Source of the DNA: CAZFZQ01 sp964522845
Lineage (GTDB): Bacteria; Patescibacteriota; Patescibacteriia; GCA-002772895
Assembly (NCBI GenBank): GCA_964522845.1
Contig: CAZFZQ010000043.1
Span: forward strand, 1-7,251
DNA: 7,251 nt
Direction of reading: 5' to 3'
The notes beneath the pieces are model-generated. The model ran no database searches, was not told the origin of the DNA, and worked only from the letters and a program-made list of their open reading frames with translations. Positions 1-6,123 of this stretch are shown here, one piece after another. The first letter of the stretch is position 1, and each line of letters begins with the position of its first letter. Position numbers and translations under genes: made by a program.

Positions 1-4
1 GGGG

Positions 5-48
5 TATGAAATTTCTATTTGGCTCTACTATGAAATTATCATTTGGCT
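5..48. repeat. Two tandem 20-bp imperfect repeats at the window edge, possible transposon end
   Basis: Two copies of a 20-bp unit that starts TATGAAATT and ends ATTTGGCT lie at 5-24 and 29-48, with a 24-bp period. They agree at 17 of 20 positions; the three differences are adjacent, at unit positions 10-12. The second copy runs into CTACGACA, ending at 54. On the minus strand this would read TGTCG, then TAGCCAAAT-type units and AATTTCATA. That arrangement (terminal CA/TG dinucleotide plus internal tandem repeats) resembles ends of IS21-family elements. No transposase is visible because the window starts here, so the repeat is seen directly but the element assignment is inference. Confidence 0.55.
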
Positions 49-69
49 ACGACAGCGGATTTTTGAATC

Positions 70-98
70 TTGACAGAATAGGATTTTTGTGGTAAAAT
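70..98 (+). promoter_or_regulatory. Near-consensus sigma70-type promoter for the secreted protein gene
   Basis: The -35 box TTGACA (70-75) and -10 box TAAAAT (93-98) are separated by exactly 17 bp. Transcription would start near 105, giving a leader of about 24 nt that contains GAAAGGGG before the ATG at 129. The -35 is perfect and the -10 differs from consensus at one position. Confidence 0.8.
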
Positions 99-128
99 GG
101 GAGTGGTCCATTAACGAAAGGGGACACC

Positions 129-569
129 ATGGCCAGACGATTTTTTTTCTTGGCGATAGTTCTTGCGGTATCTTTTCCCGCGCACCGGGCATTTTCCGCG
201 GATGGGAAACTCACGATTTTGAAAAAACTGAAAAAGAGGGTAAAACCGCAACGTATTGTCTTCAACCTCACTCTGAGGCACAATGGCGCGAATCTCAATT
301 TGGGAAGCGCCGAAGCTGACCAGTCAATGATTGTGGTCGCGGCCAGCGGGGAGGTTCAGGTGCTTTTGATTGAGTGCAGCGGTTTTGTCAGAAGCGAAAA
401 AATCAATAGCCTAATGCCAACGAAGATATCTTTCGTTGTCCCGTCCAATGATCACGTGGTCGTACCAAATTTCTTTAATCTTAGATCTTTGAGCATGAAG
501 ATTGAATTCCAAGATAATGCCGGCAGGATTTATTATGTCGGCAGAGACCTTTACTTTAACTTTTTCTAA
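129..569 (+). CDS. Small secreted protein of unknown function
   Basis: A 146-residue protein that I do not recognise. Residues 1-23 form a classical signal peptide: basic MARR, a hydrophobic stretch FFFLAIVLAV, and a plausible signal peptidase I site after AFS (residue 23). The mature part is about 123 residues. It opens with a very basic segment (residues 27-42, KLTILKKLKKRVKPQR) and then alternates hydrophobic and polar residues in a way that suggests beta strands, perhaps a single Ig-like or beta-sandwich domain; this is only an impression. There is no lipobox, transmembrane anchor or recognisable catalytic motif. The ATG is preceded by GAAAGGGG at a normal distance and by a strong promoter, so the start is well supported. 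The gene is monocistronic, ends at a bidirectional terminator and converges on the minus-strand gene ending at 602. Confidence 0.75.
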   Translation: MARRFFFLAIVLAVSFPAHRAFSADGKLTILKKLKKRVKPQRIVFNLTLRHNGANLNLGSAEADQSMIVVAASGEVQVLLIECSGFVRSEKINSLMPTKISFVVPSNDHVVVPNFFNLRSLSMKIEFQDNAGRIYYVGRDLYFNFF

Positions 570-570
570 C

Positions 571-603
571 AAAAAACCGTTCCCTTGGGGACGGTATTTT
601 TTT
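571..603. terminator. Bidirectional rho-independent terminator between convergent genes
   Basis: The stem ACCGTTCCC (576-584) pairs with GGGGACGGT (587-595) across a TT loop, with one T-G wobble. It is flanked by an A run at 571-576 and a T run at 597-603, so it can work in both directions. It serves the plus gene ending at 569 and the minus gene ending at 602; the stop codon of the minus gene lies in the T run. Confidence 0.85.
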
Positions 604-850
604 ACAACCTCCTTAGTTTTCTTGGCGCTCTCAAAGAAATGAAATCTTGAACGCCTATTGCGCTTGCTTTTTCTTCCAATTTTCCTGGAGTGGGTGCTGA
701 AAAAAGAACTTTGCTCCGGTCGGGAGACACTGCGAGCCATAATTTTTTTCCGACATATGGCCGCAGGATGGTTTCCATCCTTTCATCTTCTTCCGGTTGG
801 CCCAAAGAACCGAAGAACTTGAGGACGGGCGCGAATAGCCATTCAAACAT
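602..850 (-). CDS. Small hypothetical protein
   Basis: An 82-residue protein that I do not recognise. The open frame extends up to 907, but the start at 850 is preferred because AAGAGGG lies a few bases before this ATG, whereas the upstream ATG lies in the rnpB terminator and promoter region without a Shine-Dalgarno sequence. The N-terminus MFEWLFAPVLKFFGSLGQ could be an amphipathic or membrane-attaching helix. It is followed by an acidic EEDER and a mixed alpha/beta stretch, and the C-terminus is strongly basic (RAPRKLRRL). No known motif is visible. It sits downstream of rnpB on the same strand but is separated from it by a terminator, so it is probably transcribed alone, and it ends in the shared terminator at 571-603. 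Support is the ribosome binding site and clean flanking signals, not homology. Confidence 0.6.
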   Translation of the reverse strand: MFEWLFAPVLKFFGSLGQPEEDERMETILRPYVGKKLWLAVSPDRSKVLFSAPTPGKLEEKASAIGVQDFISLRAPRKLRRL

Positions 851-878
851 TTTGCCCTCTTTTTTGGATGATATACAA

Positions 879-907
879 AGCCTACTTTTAAAACCGCGGT
901 TAGTCAA
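879..907 (-). promoter_or_regulatory. Weak candidate promoter for the small minus-strand gene
   Basis: Reading the minus strand, TTGACT (907-902) is followed after 17 bp by TAGGCT (884-879), which matches the -10 consensus at only three positions. It lies just after the rnpB terminator and about 30 bp before the start at 850. Placement is sensible, but the -10 is poor. Confidence 0.3.
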
Positions 908-910
908 ATA

Positions 911-939
911 AAAAATCCGCCCGAGGGCGGATTTTTTTT
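911..939 (-). terminator. Rho-independent terminator of rnpB
   Basis: A perfect hairpin: AAAAATCCGCCC (911-922), a GA loop, and GGGCGGATTTTT (925-936). On the minus strand the stem is followed by six T residues. It begins 2 nt beyond the 3' strand of RNase P helix P1, as expected for an rnpB terminator. Its symmetry means it could also stop plus-strand readthrough. Confidence 0.9.
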
Positions 940-940
940 A

Positions 941-1343
941 TTCAGGCAAGCAATAAGCCGAATTCTGTTCTCCGACGAACCGGAGTGATGATCATCTATC
1001 TGGGACGCCAATTGCTTGGCGCCTCGAGCGGCCTACCATTCTTGGCCTTGCGCCGGGCAGGGTTTGCCACGTGCGGCTGTCGCCAGCCGCAGAAAGATGT
1101 AGCGGTTTTATCCGCACCACCTTACTTTTCACCTTTCATTCCCGATTGCTCGGAAACTAGTATTGTCTCTGTGGTACTTTCCCTATTTTCGCTGTAAAAA
1201 TTTATCTCGCGAGAGGCTAAATTTCTACTCTTATATTGGTCGCCGTTAGCGACTGCCCTTTTTCCCGTTAAAAACGGGGGTGTTCGGACTTTCCTCTCCA
1301 CGCTGGTTTTGGTGCGCGAAGCGATCATCCTGCTTACCTGAAT
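941..1343 (-). ncRNA. rnpB: RNase P RNA, bacterial type A, compact form
   Basis: The catalytic RNA of RNase P, which removes 5' leaders from tRNA precursors and probably also matures the tmRNA encoded downstream. On the minus strand the conserved signatures appear in order: GAGAGGAAAGTCCGAACA near the 5' end (P4 and J3/4 region), CCACAGAGA in the middle, then GTGGCAAACCC, GCAAGGCC and the 3' ACAGAATTCGGCTTAT block. The ends are set by helix P1: TTCAGGTAAGCA (1342-1331) pairs along its full length with TGCTTGCCTGAA (952-941), with one G-U pair. The length of about 403 nt is normal for the family. The region around 1030-1047 folds as GGCC, a loop holding the GGU that pairs with the tRNA CCA end, and GGCC, with no room for helices P16 and P17. 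It has its own promoter (1351-1379) and terminator. The exact ends are estimates within a few bases. Confidence 0.96.
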
Positions 1344-1350
1344 ACTAGGT

Positions 1351-1379
1351 ACTATAGCACATTTTAAGCATTTTGTCAA
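1351..1379 (-). promoter_or_regulatory. Strong sigma70-type promoter of rnpB
   Basis: On the minus strand a perfect TTGACA (1379-1374), a 17-bp spacer and TATAGT (1356-1351) lie immediately before the P1 helix of rnpB. The predicted start near 1343 agrees with the 5' end expected from the RNA structure. It is divergent from the glycosyltransferase operon beginning at 1425. Confidence 0.9.
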
Positions 1380-1389
1380 GACCCCCGGC

Positions 1390-1418
1390 TTGAAAATTTA
1401 GCTTAAAAATGATACGGT
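1390..1418 (+). promoter_or_regulatory. Weak candidate promoter of the glycan operon, possibly giving a leaderless mRNA
   Basis: TTGAAA (1390-1395), a 17-bp spacer and TACGGT (1413-1418) precede the ATG at 1425. If used, transcription would start at or within a base or two of the start codon, which would explain why no Shine-Dalgarno sequence is present. An alternative extended -10 (TGTTATATG, 1419-1427) would place the start inside the gene. The -10 is poor, so this is tentative. Confidence 0.3.
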
Positions 1419-1424
1419 TGTTAT

Positions 1425-2837
1425 ATGAAATTGCGCCTATTTTTTACCACAATTCTCGTTCCGGTTGATTATGTGATGCTCGTGGCTGCAGGCTTCGCGG
1501 CATACTTTTTGCGGTTTTCGTCCGGCTTTTTGGAAATCCGTCCGGCCGTCTCCACCATCCCATATAATTGGTATCTGCTTTTAACTCTAACCATACCCAT
1601 AGCGTGGCTTTTGATTTTTGCTATCGCGGGATTGTATAAAATGGAAGAGCGGCGTTTTTTTGACGATATTCCGAAAATAATTCTCGCGTGTTCCACGGGC
1701 ATTATGTTTGTTATCGCGCTCATCTTTTTCAACCGCGAATTTTTTGCTTCGCGTTTTGTGGTTTTGGCGGCGTGGATTTTTTCTATTGTTTTTGTACTGC
1801 TCGGGCGCGCGCTCATAAATTTTATTCAGTATCAATTTAAAAAAAGAGGATATGGCGCGACCAAAGTTGTAATTTTGGGCGCGGGAAAAGTCGCGGAAAT
1901 TTTGTCCGTGGAGTACGAAAAAAATCGCGTGCTCGGGCGCAAGGTAACGGCAACTTTTTCCGCTTTTGATGAAGAAACAAAAAATAAACTAAAAGAAATG
2001 CGCGTGGCAGGGGGTGTGGAAGAATTGATTTGCGCCGGGGAATTGGACAAATCTTTATATAACGAAATTTTGCATTTTGCCGAAGAAAACAGTTTGCGGT
2101 TTAAATACGCGGCCGATGTTTTTTCTTCCGTGTTCAAAAATTTGTCGCTCGCTACCATTGCCGGCGTGCCGTTAGTTGAAGTGCGGCGCACGCGCTTGGA
2201 CGGCTGGGCCAGAGTTTATAAAAGAATTTTTGATATCGTTGGCGCGTCCGTTTTGCTGGTGGTTTTTTCACCCGTGATGGCGGTAGTTGCCTTGGCGGTA
2301 AAATCCGACAAAAAAAATCCAGGGCCCGTTTTTTGGTCGCGGCTGGATGATGATTCGCCGGTAAAGCGCGTGGGCGAGAGCGGAAAATTTTTTAATTATT
2401 TCAAATTCCGATCCATGCGCCACAAGACGCACGATATGCGGTATAACGAATTGGCGGACTTAAACGCGCGCGAAGGAACGCCAATGGTAAAAATCCCGAA
2501 CGATCCGCGCGTGACCGCGGTGGGAAATTTTATCCGCCGCTGGAGTTTGGATGAATTGCCGGAATTTTTTTTGGTGTTGCGCGGCGACATGAGTTTGGTG
2601 GGCCCGCGTCCGCATTTGCCCGAAGAGGTTGCCAAGTATCAGGGGCACCACAAAAAAGTTTTGTCCGTCAAGCCCGGCATCACGGGGCTCGCGCAAATTT
2701 CCGGCCGCGCGGATTTGAATTTTGAAGAAGAAGTCGGCTTGGATAATTATTACATAGAAAATTGGTCGCTGGGAATGGATTTGTATATTTTATTAAAAAC
2801 ACCGTTTGTTGTCTTATCAAAGAAGGGCGCATATTAA
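1425..2837 (+). CDS. Polyprenyl-phosphate sugar-phosphotransferase (WbaP/WcaJ-like initiating enzyme)
   Basis: Transfers a sugar-1-phosphate from a nucleotide sugar to undecaprenyl phosphate in the membrane, the first step of many surface polysaccharides. The 470 residues match the usual length of the long (polytopic) form. Four membrane segments lie near residues 12-30, 49-70, 83-102 and 110-130. They are followed by a Rossmann-like domain with GAGKVA at 152-157 (CoA-binding_3 type) and by the catalytic bacterial sugar transferase domain from about 266. That domain contains KRIFDIVGAS, a membrane-embedded hairpin at 271-293, GPVFW, FKFRSM, SLDELPE with the catalytic Asp-Glu pair D376-E377, LVGPRPH (392-397), and VKPGITGLAQISGR. 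All active-site motifs are intact. The sugar donor cannot be told from sequence. There is an in-frame stop at 1410 and no alternative start codon between it and 1425, so the ATG is secure, although no ribosome binding site is visible. It leads the operon; the next gene starts 1 nt after its stop. Confidence 0.95.
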   Translation: MKLRLFFTTILVPVDYVMLVAAGFAAYFLRFSSGFLEIRPAVSTIPYNWYLLLTLTIPIAWLLIFAIAGLYKMEERRFFDDIPKIILACSTGIMFVIALIFFNREFFASRFVVLAAWIFSIVFVLLGRALINFIQYQFKKRGYGATKVVILGAGKVAEILSVEYEKNRVLGRKVTATFSAFDEETKNKLKEMRVAGGVEELICAGELDKSLYNEILHFAEENSLRFKYAADVFSSVFKNLSLATIAGVPLVEVRRTRLDGWARVYKRIFDIVGASVLLVVFSPVMAVVALAVKSDKKNPGPVFWSRLDDDSPVKRVGESGKFFNYFKFRSMRHKTHDMRYNELADLNAREGTPMVKIPNDPRVTAVGNFIRRWSLDELPEFFLVLRGDMSLVGPRPHLPEEVAKYQGHHKKVLSVKPGITGLAQISGRADLNFEEEVGLDNYYIENWSLGMDLYILLKTPFVVLSKKGAY

Positions 2838-2838
2838 T

Positions 2839-3921
2839 ATGAAAATTGCATTAGTCCATGACTATCTATCACAAAAAGGCGGAGCAGAGCGAGTACTCAA
2901 AGTGTTTTCGGAAATGTATCCGGAGGCGCCGATTTTTTGTTTGTTTTACGACGAAGAAAAAATGGGCAAAATGTTTTCTGGTAAAAAAATTATTACTTCT
3001 TTTTTGCAAAAAATGCCGCTGGTGCGCCGCCGCTACCAATGGTATTTGCCGCTGATGCCGCTTGCCACCGAGAGTTATGATTTGTCGGAGTTTGATGTTG
3101 TGCTTTCGTCCACCTCCGCTTTTTCCAAAGGTATTTTAACCAAGCCCGGGACCGCGCATTTTTCTTATTGCCACACGCCAACGCGCTATCTTTGGAGTGA
3201 CAGCCATTCTTACGTGAATGAACTTCGGGCGCCGGTTTTTGCCAAGTGGTTTTTGCCGCCGCTTCTTTCGCGCCTGCGCGTTTGGGACCGGCTTGCCGCC
3301 GACCGCGTGGATTACTTTTTAGCCAACTCGGAGGCCGTGGCCGGGCGCATTAAAAAATATTATCATCGCGCCTCGCAAGTGATTTATCCGCCGGTTGATA
3401 CGGATAATTTTTATATTGGGAAACCCGAAAATTTTTATCTGGTGGGCGGCCGGCTGGTAAACTACAAACGCTACGATGTGGTGGTGCGCGCTTTTTCCAA
3501 GCTGGGCATCAAACTTTATGTTTTTGGCGAAGGGCCGGCGGAAGAATATTTGAAAAAAATCGCCAAGCCGAATATAAAATTTTTAGGCAGCGTTGGCGAG
3601 GCGGAGAAACGCGAACTTTTTTCCAAGTGCCTGGCATTTATTCATCCGCAGGAAGAGGATTTCGGCATTACGGCGGTGGAAGCCATGGCCTCGGGCCGGC
3701 CGGTCATCGCGTATCCCAAAGGAGGCGCATTAGAGACCGTGATACCCGGCATGACAGGCGAGTTTATTGAAGAACAAGCGTGGGAAGATATCGTGGGTGA
3801 AATCATCCGTTTCGTCCCTGAAAAATATAATTCGGAAGCGATACGCGAGCACGCGAAGAAGTTTGATACAAAGGTGTTCAAGGAAAAAATAAACAATATG
3901 TTGTATGAACATCGTCATTGA
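2839..3921 (+). CDS. GT4-family glycosyltransferase, WbaZ-like
   Basis: A 360-residue retaining glycosyltransferase of the GT-B fold, probably adding a hexose (mannose in characterised WbaZ relatives) to the lipid-linked glycan on the cytoplasmic face. Its N-terminus reads KIALVHDYL then GGAERV (14-19), and CHTPTRYLW lies at 111-119; together these are typical of the WbaZ-like GT4 subgroup. The C-terminal nucleotide-sugar domain has GGRLVNYKRYDVVVRAF and the E-x7-E motif at E273-E281 (EDFGITAVE), followed by AMASGRPVIAY. Both domains appear complete. The open frame extends upstream to 2806, but the start at 2839 gives the canonical N-terminus and has AGAAGGG upstream at 2821-2827. It begins 1 nt after the sugar-phosphotransferase and its 3' end overlaps the next gene by 17 nt, so translation is probably coupled. 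Donor and acceptor are unknown. Confidence 0.93.
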   Translation: MKIALVHDYLSQKGGAERVLKVFSEMYPEAPIFCLFYDEEKMGKMFSGKKIITSFLQKMPLVRRRYQWYLPLMPLATESYDLSEFDVVLSSTSAFSKGILTKPGTAHFSYCHTPTRYLWSDSHSYVNELRAPVFAKWFLPPLLSRLRVWDRLAADRVDYFLANSEAVAGRIKKYYHRASQVIYPPVDTDNFYIGKPENFYLVGGRLVNYKRYDVVVRAFSKLGIKLYVFGEGPAEEYLKKIAKPNIKFLGSVGEAEKRELFSKCLAFIHPQEEDFGITAVEAMASGRPVIAYPKGGALETVIPGMTGEFIEEQAWEDIVGEIIRFVPEKYNSEAIREHAKKFDTKVFKEKINNMLYEHRH

Positions 3922-4978
3922 TGCCCGCGCATTGCTTGGTTCCGGCGGTATTCCCAAATATACCGCGGAGCTGATAAAATATTTGCCCGCCGAAGGGAAA
4001 AATTTTTATCTTTTTTGCAATTCTCTTTCGCGTTTGGAAAATTTTCAAAGCCGTTTTTTGAAATTATTCTGGCGAATTCCCAACAAATTTTTCAATCTTT
4101 CGCTTTTGGCGCTCGGCCGGCCGAGGATTGATAAAATGGTGGAAAAAAGATTAGGAAAAAAAGCTGATTTGTTTATTTTGCCGAATATAAATTTTTGGCG
4201 TGACGCGGGCGCAAAAAAAATAATTGTGGCGCACGATCTGTCGTTTCTCATCAACCCGAAATTTTTCAATTGGCAGGACCGGCTGTGGCATTGGTTAATA
4301 AACCCGAAGAATATGTACGCGGAAGCGGATTTGATTATCGCGGTATCGGAAAACACCAAACAAGACTTGATAAATGTTTGCGGCATCCGCGAAGAAAAAA
4401 TCCGCGTGGTTTATCCCGGCGTGAGCGTTGACTCCGCTGAACTTACCAACAGAAAAGGAAATTATATTTTATATCTGGCCAACCTTGAACCGCGGAAAAA
4501 TATCATCGGCTTGATTGAGGCGTATGAAAAAGTTGAGACGGATTTGGAATTGTGGATCGCGGGCGGAGGAAAGTATAAGCGAATTGTAAAAAATCGGATT
4601 GCCAAGAGCCCCAAAAAAGACAAAATAAAATTGCAGGGCTATGTGGCGGAGTCCGACAAGGCAAAATTGATTGCCGAGTCGCAGTTGTTTGTTTATCCGT
4701 CGTTTTACGAGGGGTTTGGTTTCCCTCCGCTTGAGGCGCAAACGCTGGGCGTGCCGGTCGTGGCGTCTTTAACTTCTTCAATGAGCGAAGTGTTGAATGA
4801 TTCCGCGATTTTGATAAATCCGTACGACACCAATGAAATCGCGCGGGCGATTGAAATGGTTTTATCCGACGCCGCCCTGCGCGAGGATTTGGTGAATAGG
4901 GGATGGGAAAACGTAAAAAAGTTTAGCTGGCAAAAAACAGCTGACGAGTTTGGAAAAGTAATAGATTCAGTATTATGA
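3905..4978 (+). CDS. GT4-family glycosyltransferase (first of two related copies)
   Basis: A 357-residue GT-B glycosyltransferase expected to extend the lipid-linked glycan. The N-terminal domain starts NIVIDARAL and has GIPKY at 15-19 where most relatives, including the next gene, have GIGRY. VAHDLSFL (H110-D111) and IIAVSENTKQDL follow. The C-terminal domain shows YLANLEPRKNI, LWIAGGG and the E-x7-E motif EGFGFPPLE at 269-277, which contacts the sugar nucleotide. No domain is missing. The start lies inside the previous gene (17-nt overlap) with no close Shine-Dalgarno sequence, so it probably depends on coupling. It overlaps the following gene by the 4 nt ATGA. The resemblance of its first 20 residues to those of the next protein suggests an old tandem duplication. 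Substrates cannot be assigned. Confidence 0.93.
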   Translation: MNIVIDARALLGSGGIPKYTAELIKYLPAEGKNFYLFCNSLSRLENFQSRFLKLFWRIPNKFFNLSLLALGRPRIDKMVEKRLGKKADLFILPNINFWRDAGAKKIIVAHDLSFLINPKFFNWQDRLWHWLINPKNMYAEADLIIAVSENTKQDLINVCGIREEKIRVVYPGVSVDSAELTNRKGNYILYLANLEPRKNIIGLIEAYEKVETDLELWIAGGGKYKRIVKNRIAKSPKKDKIKLQGYVAESDKAKLIAESQLFVYPSFYEGFGFPPLEAQTLGVPVVASLTSSMSEVLNDSAILINPYDTNEIARAIEMVLSDAALREDLVNRGWENVKKFSWQKTADEFGKVIDSVL

Positions 4979-6123
4979 AGATTGTTATTGACGCCCGGTT
5001 TTTCGGTACGGAAACGGGAATCGGGCGGTATGTAAAAGAACTAATAGAAAATCTTGAAAAAATTGATACGGAAAATCAATACGTGATTTTTTTAGCGTCA
5101 AAAAATTTTGATTTGTACCGGCCGAAAAATAATAATTTTCAAAAAAAGCTGGCGGATATCAAATGGTATTCTTTGAAAGAACAATTAAAAATGGGACGCA
5201 TGGTTCGCGCGGAGCGCGCCGATTTAGCGCATTTTCCGCATTTTAATGTGCCGTTTTTTTGCCGCACGCCGTATGTCGCGACAATTCATGATTTGATTTT
5301 ACGCCATTATCCCACCTCCGCCGCCTCCACCAAAAATCCCATTATTTTTTATTTGAAATATTTTTTTTATAATTTGATTTTGCGGCGAGCAATAAGGCGG
5401 GCAAAAAAAATAATAACGCCGAGTTATTTTGTGCGGAATGACATAATTAAAAGATTCAAAATCAATCCGGATAAAATCCGCGTGGTAAGCGAGGGCCTGT
5501 CCAATCTTCCGCAAACCGATTTGGGCGCGGAATATTTAAAAACAAAAAATATCACGTCTCCCTACCTATTATATATAGGCAATTGCTACCCGCATAAAAA
5601 TTTGGAGCGTTTGATTGAAGCATTTGAAAAAATATCCCCCTCCTCAATCCTCCCCCTTACTAAGGGGGAGGAGGGTGGGGGATTGCAATTGGTATTTGTT
5701 GGCAAGCGGGATTATTTTAGTGAACGCTTGCAGTTGGCAGTTAGTAGTAAGCAGTTAGCAGTGAACTTCTACGGCTACGCTTCCGATCAAGAACTCGCCA
5801 CTTTATACAAACACGCCTCGCTTTATGTTTTTCCATCTTTGATGGAAGGATTCGGTTTGCCGCCGCTGGAGGCGCTGTCGTTTGGTTTGCCGTCCGCGGT
5901 TTCCGACATCCCGGTTTTTCATGAAATCCTTGGACCGGCGGCGTTTTATTTTAATCCGAACGATACTGTTGACATTGCCCGCGTGATAAAAAATGCTTTG
6001 CAAAACACTGAAGCGCGCGGTAAAATATTAGAAGAAGGAAAAAATGTTCTTTCACGCTACAACTGGGCGCGCCATGCCCAAGAAACAAAAGAGGTGTATC
6101 GTGCCGCACAGCTTTCCTTGTGA
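4975..6123 (+). CDS. GT4-family glycosyltransferase carrying two repeat-derived segments
   Basis: A 382-residue GT-B glycosyltransferase, about 25 residues longer than its neighbour. The N-terminus MKIVIDAR with GIGRY (15-19), ATIHDL (H105-D106), and the C-terminal YIGNCYPHKNLERLIEAFEKI and E-x7-E motif EGFGLPPLE (291-299) place it in GT4. Two parts do not look like normal GT4 sequence. Residues 220-237 are encoded by a C/G-rich palindrome (ILPLTKGEEGGG). Residues 252-263 are encoded by a CAGTT(A/G)GCAGT repeat (QLAVSSKQLAV). The first falls in the loop between the helix after the PHKN motif and the strand LQLVFVGK. The second replaces the end of the helix before the strand VNFYGY. Both keep the frame and leave the active-site motifs intact, so the enzyme may still work. 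It overlaps the previous gene by ATGA and the next small gene by 23 nt. Confidence 0.93.
   Translation: MKIVIDARFFGTETGIGRYVKELIENLEKIDTENQYVIFLASKNFDLYRPKNNNFQKKLADIKWYSLKEQLKMGRMVRAERADLAHFPHFNVPFFCRTPYVATIHDLILRHYPTSAASTKNPIIFYLKYFFYNLILRRAIRRAKKIITPSYFVRNDIIKRFKINPDKIRVVSEGLSNLPQTDLGAEYLKTKNITSPYLLYIGNCYPHKNLERLIEAFEKISPSSILPLTKGEEGGGLQLVFVGKRDYFSERLQLAVSSKQLAVNFYGYASDQELATLYKHASLYVFPSLMEGFGLPPLEALSFGLPSAVSDIPVFHEILGPAAFYFNPNDTVDIARVIKNALQNTEARGKILEEGKNVLSRYNWARHAQETKEVYRAAQLSL
5634..5683. repeat. C/G-rich palindromic repeat inside a glycosyltransferase gene
   Basis: The core CCTCCCCCTTA (5649-5659), one C, then TAAGGGGGAGG (5661-5671) is a perfect inverted repeat with 11-bp arms. Outer CCCCC (5636-5640) and GGGGG (5677-5681) extend the hairpin with internal mismatches, and AT/AT closes it. 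From general knowledge, palindromes of this kind (CCCCCTT-n-AAGGGGG) are dispersed in several bacterial genomes including Patescibacteria. Here it is read in frame as part of the protein. The palindrome is seen directly; its status as an inserted dispersed element is inference. Confidence 0.8.
5728..5763 (+). repeat. CAGTTAGCAGT-type repeat inside the same gene
   Basis: GCAGTTGGCAGTTAG (5730-5744) is repeated 21 bp later as GCAGTTAGCAGTGAA (5751-5765), with 12 of 15 positions equal. The 21-bp spacing equals seven codons, giving the peptide repeat QLAV-SSK-QLAV. It starts 44 nt after the end of the palindromic repeat. The composition differs from the surrounding gene. Its origin as a dispersed repeat is inferred. 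Confidence 0.65.

Noticed and set aside
1..128. CRISPR-like array suggested by the two repeats at the left edge
   Set aside because: Only two units are present with a 4-bp gap; CRISPR spacers are about 30 bp, so the layout does not fit.
47..319. ORFs overlapping the secreted protein gene in other frames (89-319 plus, 47-298 minus)
   Set aside because: They lack good ribosome binding sites and conflict with the gene at 129, which has a promoter, Shine-Dalgarno sequence and signal peptide.
985..1379. Open reading frames on both strands over the RNase P RNA gene
   Set aside because: The conserved rnpB blocks, the P1 pairing, the promoter and the terminator explain the region completely.
2806..2838. 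Upstream start adding 11 residues to the WbaZ-like glycosyltransferase
   Set aside because: It would overlap the preceding gene by 32 nt and add residues before the canonical KIALVHDYL start.
5310..5340. Run of CCNCC triplets (CCTCCGCCGCCTCCACC) that looked like a simple repeat
   Set aside because: It is short, encodes an ordinary PTSAAST stretch in the correct frame, and falls in a variable part of the glycosyltransferase.
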